6,691 bases of DNA from JAFAQB01 sp046724555 (GTDB taxonomy: Archaea > Thermoproteota > Nitrososphaeria > Nitrososphaerales > Nitrososphaeraceae), in assembly GCA_046724555.1 (NCBI GenBank), contig JBKOWU010000175.1:1-6691 (forward strand). Reading direction: 5' to 3'. Made by a program: the position numbers and the translations under genes. The notes beneath the pieces were generated by a model. That model had not been told where the DNA came from and did no database searches. It saw nothing but the letters and a program-made list of their open reading frames with translations. Positions within the stretch are counted from its first letter, which is position 1. Each line of letters starts with the position of its first letter. Below, in pieces: positions 5,642-6,691 of this stretch.

Positions 5642-5691
5642 AATATTCGTAATACAATTCCATTCTCTTACACATATGAACTGGTAGATAT

Positions 5692-6691
5692 TCACGAGAA
5701 GAATTTTTTAGTCTCTCCTAGTGTTAGTACTTCTGCTGGTGCTGTTTTCACGACTATTGGTAAATCACATACGACTTTACCAATAGATAAGCAATAACGT
5801 TGTGGCAACGTCCTAACAATTGAACGTATGGTTTCATTATCAGCCAACGAGACTTTTGAGATTTTGTCCAAATCTGTATCATTAGTAAAGTTGAACAGAA
5901 ATATGTTGTCCACTTGACGATATATTCCATCGCCTATGACGTCAGGTTGATTGGTAATGAATGTTGTATAGATTCCAAAATGTCTCATCCTTGTGATTAT
6001 ATCTTCCCAATATGTGTCTCTAACATAGAGATGGGCTTCCTCAGCAAACAAAAAGATGGGTGGTATTACCAATTTCTCAAGCAAGTCAATAAGTTTGCTC
6101 AGAACTAGTTCTACAATCATTCTTCTTGCAATAGCTGTTGATTTTCCCATGCTAATTATTATTGCAGCCCCCTTATGCTCTTTTGATATCACATCTTCAA
6201 ACTTTATCCCATGCCCGTCTTGACTGCTTGAAAATAAGCCCGATGACTGAATTACGTGATATCTAGATATAAGAGCATCTCTTACAAGCTCATTAATGTT
6301 CCATGTATTTATTGCATTACCAAATGCTTCAAGCTCTAATGTTTGTTTCTTTTCAAGATAATCCCAGATCCTAAAGAATTCACGTAAGGAGGCAGCTGGC
6401 ATGTCAAGCGCATTTTTAAGCATGCTATACATAGCAGATTTGCCACAGTAAGCGAGTGAGAATTTTAATCCATATCCTGGCTCAAGTACAATTATCTGTT
6501 CATGAACTGAAGACGGGGAGCCGTCACTATTCCATGCTAGCCCTCCATACTCATTATTTAAATCAAATACAATGACAAATGCTCCATGTTGGACCAATGT
6601 TTTCACAAGGATCTTTGAAAGATGAGATTTGCCAGATTCTTTTTTTCCGGTAATGATGTTTAATCTACCGTCAAGGTCTTCTGCATAGAGT
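5692..6691 (-). CDS. HerA/DUF87-type P-loop ATPase, 5' end beyond the window
   Basis: The minus-strand frame is open from the right edge to the TGA at 5692-5694, giving 332 visible residues. Walker A is at the very edge: ITGKKESGKSHLS (visible residues 13-25). FDLNNEYGGL (42-51) corresponds to the 'D-x-x-x-EY' motif after Walker A in HerA-like proteins. Walker B is IFLFAEEAH (212-220), with E217 and E218 as acidic and catalytic residues, followed by a likely arginine-finger region TRMRHFGI (233-240) and a sensor-like TNQPDVI (246-252). This fits the HerA/FtsK superfamily: hexameric ATPases that pump DNA or drive its processing, HerA with the nuclease NurA in archaea. No nurA is visible, so it may be a HerA-like ATPase of another role. 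A GTG at 6604-6606 is not the start, because Walker A lies upstream of it. No membrane segment is seen. It is convergent with the PII gene. Confidence 0.88.
   Translation of the reverse strand, partial: LYAEDLDGRLNIITGKKESGKSHLSKILVKTLVQHGAFVIVFDLNNEYGGLAWNSDGSPSSVHEQIIVLEPGYGLKFSLAYCGKSAMYSMLKNALDMPAASLREFFRIWDYLEKKQTLELEAFGNAINTWNINELVRDALISRYHVIQSSGLFSSSQDGHGIKFEDVISKEHKGAAIIISMGKSTAIARRMIVELVLSKLIDLLEKLVIPPIFLFAEEAHLYVRDTYWEDIITRMRHFGIYTTFITNQPDVIGDGIYRQVDNIFLFNFTNDTDLDKISKVSLADNETIRSIVRTLPQRYCLSIGKVVCDLPIVVKTAPAEVLTLGETKKFFS

Noticed and set aside
6604..6606. GTG as start of the ATPase
   Set aside because: The frame continues to the window edge and encodes Walker A upstream of this codon.

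Overview
The window is AT-rich (roughly one third G+C by eye). It looks archaeal, most likely from a soil ammonia-oxidising member of the Nitrososphaerota (Thaumarchaeota). The reasons are a cytoplasmic histidine kinase with the sensor layout common in that phylum, a short HTH_45-type winged-helix regulator, a stand-alone MEDS-domain protein, a HerA-type ATPase, TATA elements close to start codons, and long gene-poor gaps. The low G+C fits the Nitrosocosmicus side better than classical Nitrososphaera, but this is inference only.

Layout. 1-699 (+): the 3' end of a DUF5678-type protein, joined by a 4-bp ATGA overlap to a 151-residue retropepsin-like aspartic protease. 700-951: no firm gene, but a short, possibly frameshifted minus-strand frame. 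952-1221 (+): an unrecognised basic 89-residue protein. 1298-1414 (-): a 38-residue four-cysteine zinc-ribbon protein, convergent with it. 1415-1874: a decayed-looking gap with short protein-like pieces and a GC-rich patch. 1875-2423 (+): a stand-alone MEDS sensory-domain protein. 2507-3796 (-): a soluble histidine kinase, preceded by a 66-codon frame that overlaps it by 8 bp. 3990-4710: a long gene-free stretch with imperfect repeats and small palindromes. 4711-5037 (-): a winged-helix DNA-binding protein with a palindrome against its start codon. 5294-5641 (+): a PII-family protein with a well-placed TATA box and an altered ligand site. 5692 to the right edge (-): a HerA/DUF87-type P-loop ATPase that runs out of the window.

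How they may work together. Most genes point to sensing and regulation: the MEDS protein and kinase face each other, and the winged-helix and PII genes are divergent. No response regulator, ammonium transporter or glutamine synthetase is visible, so partners must lie elsewhere. The tightest functional unit is the DUF5678/aspartic-protease pair, whose stop-start overlap implies co-translation. The window looks like a regulatory, partly eroding region and not a single biosynthetic operon. I see no CRISPR array, complete tRNA, rRNA or intact insertion sequence.
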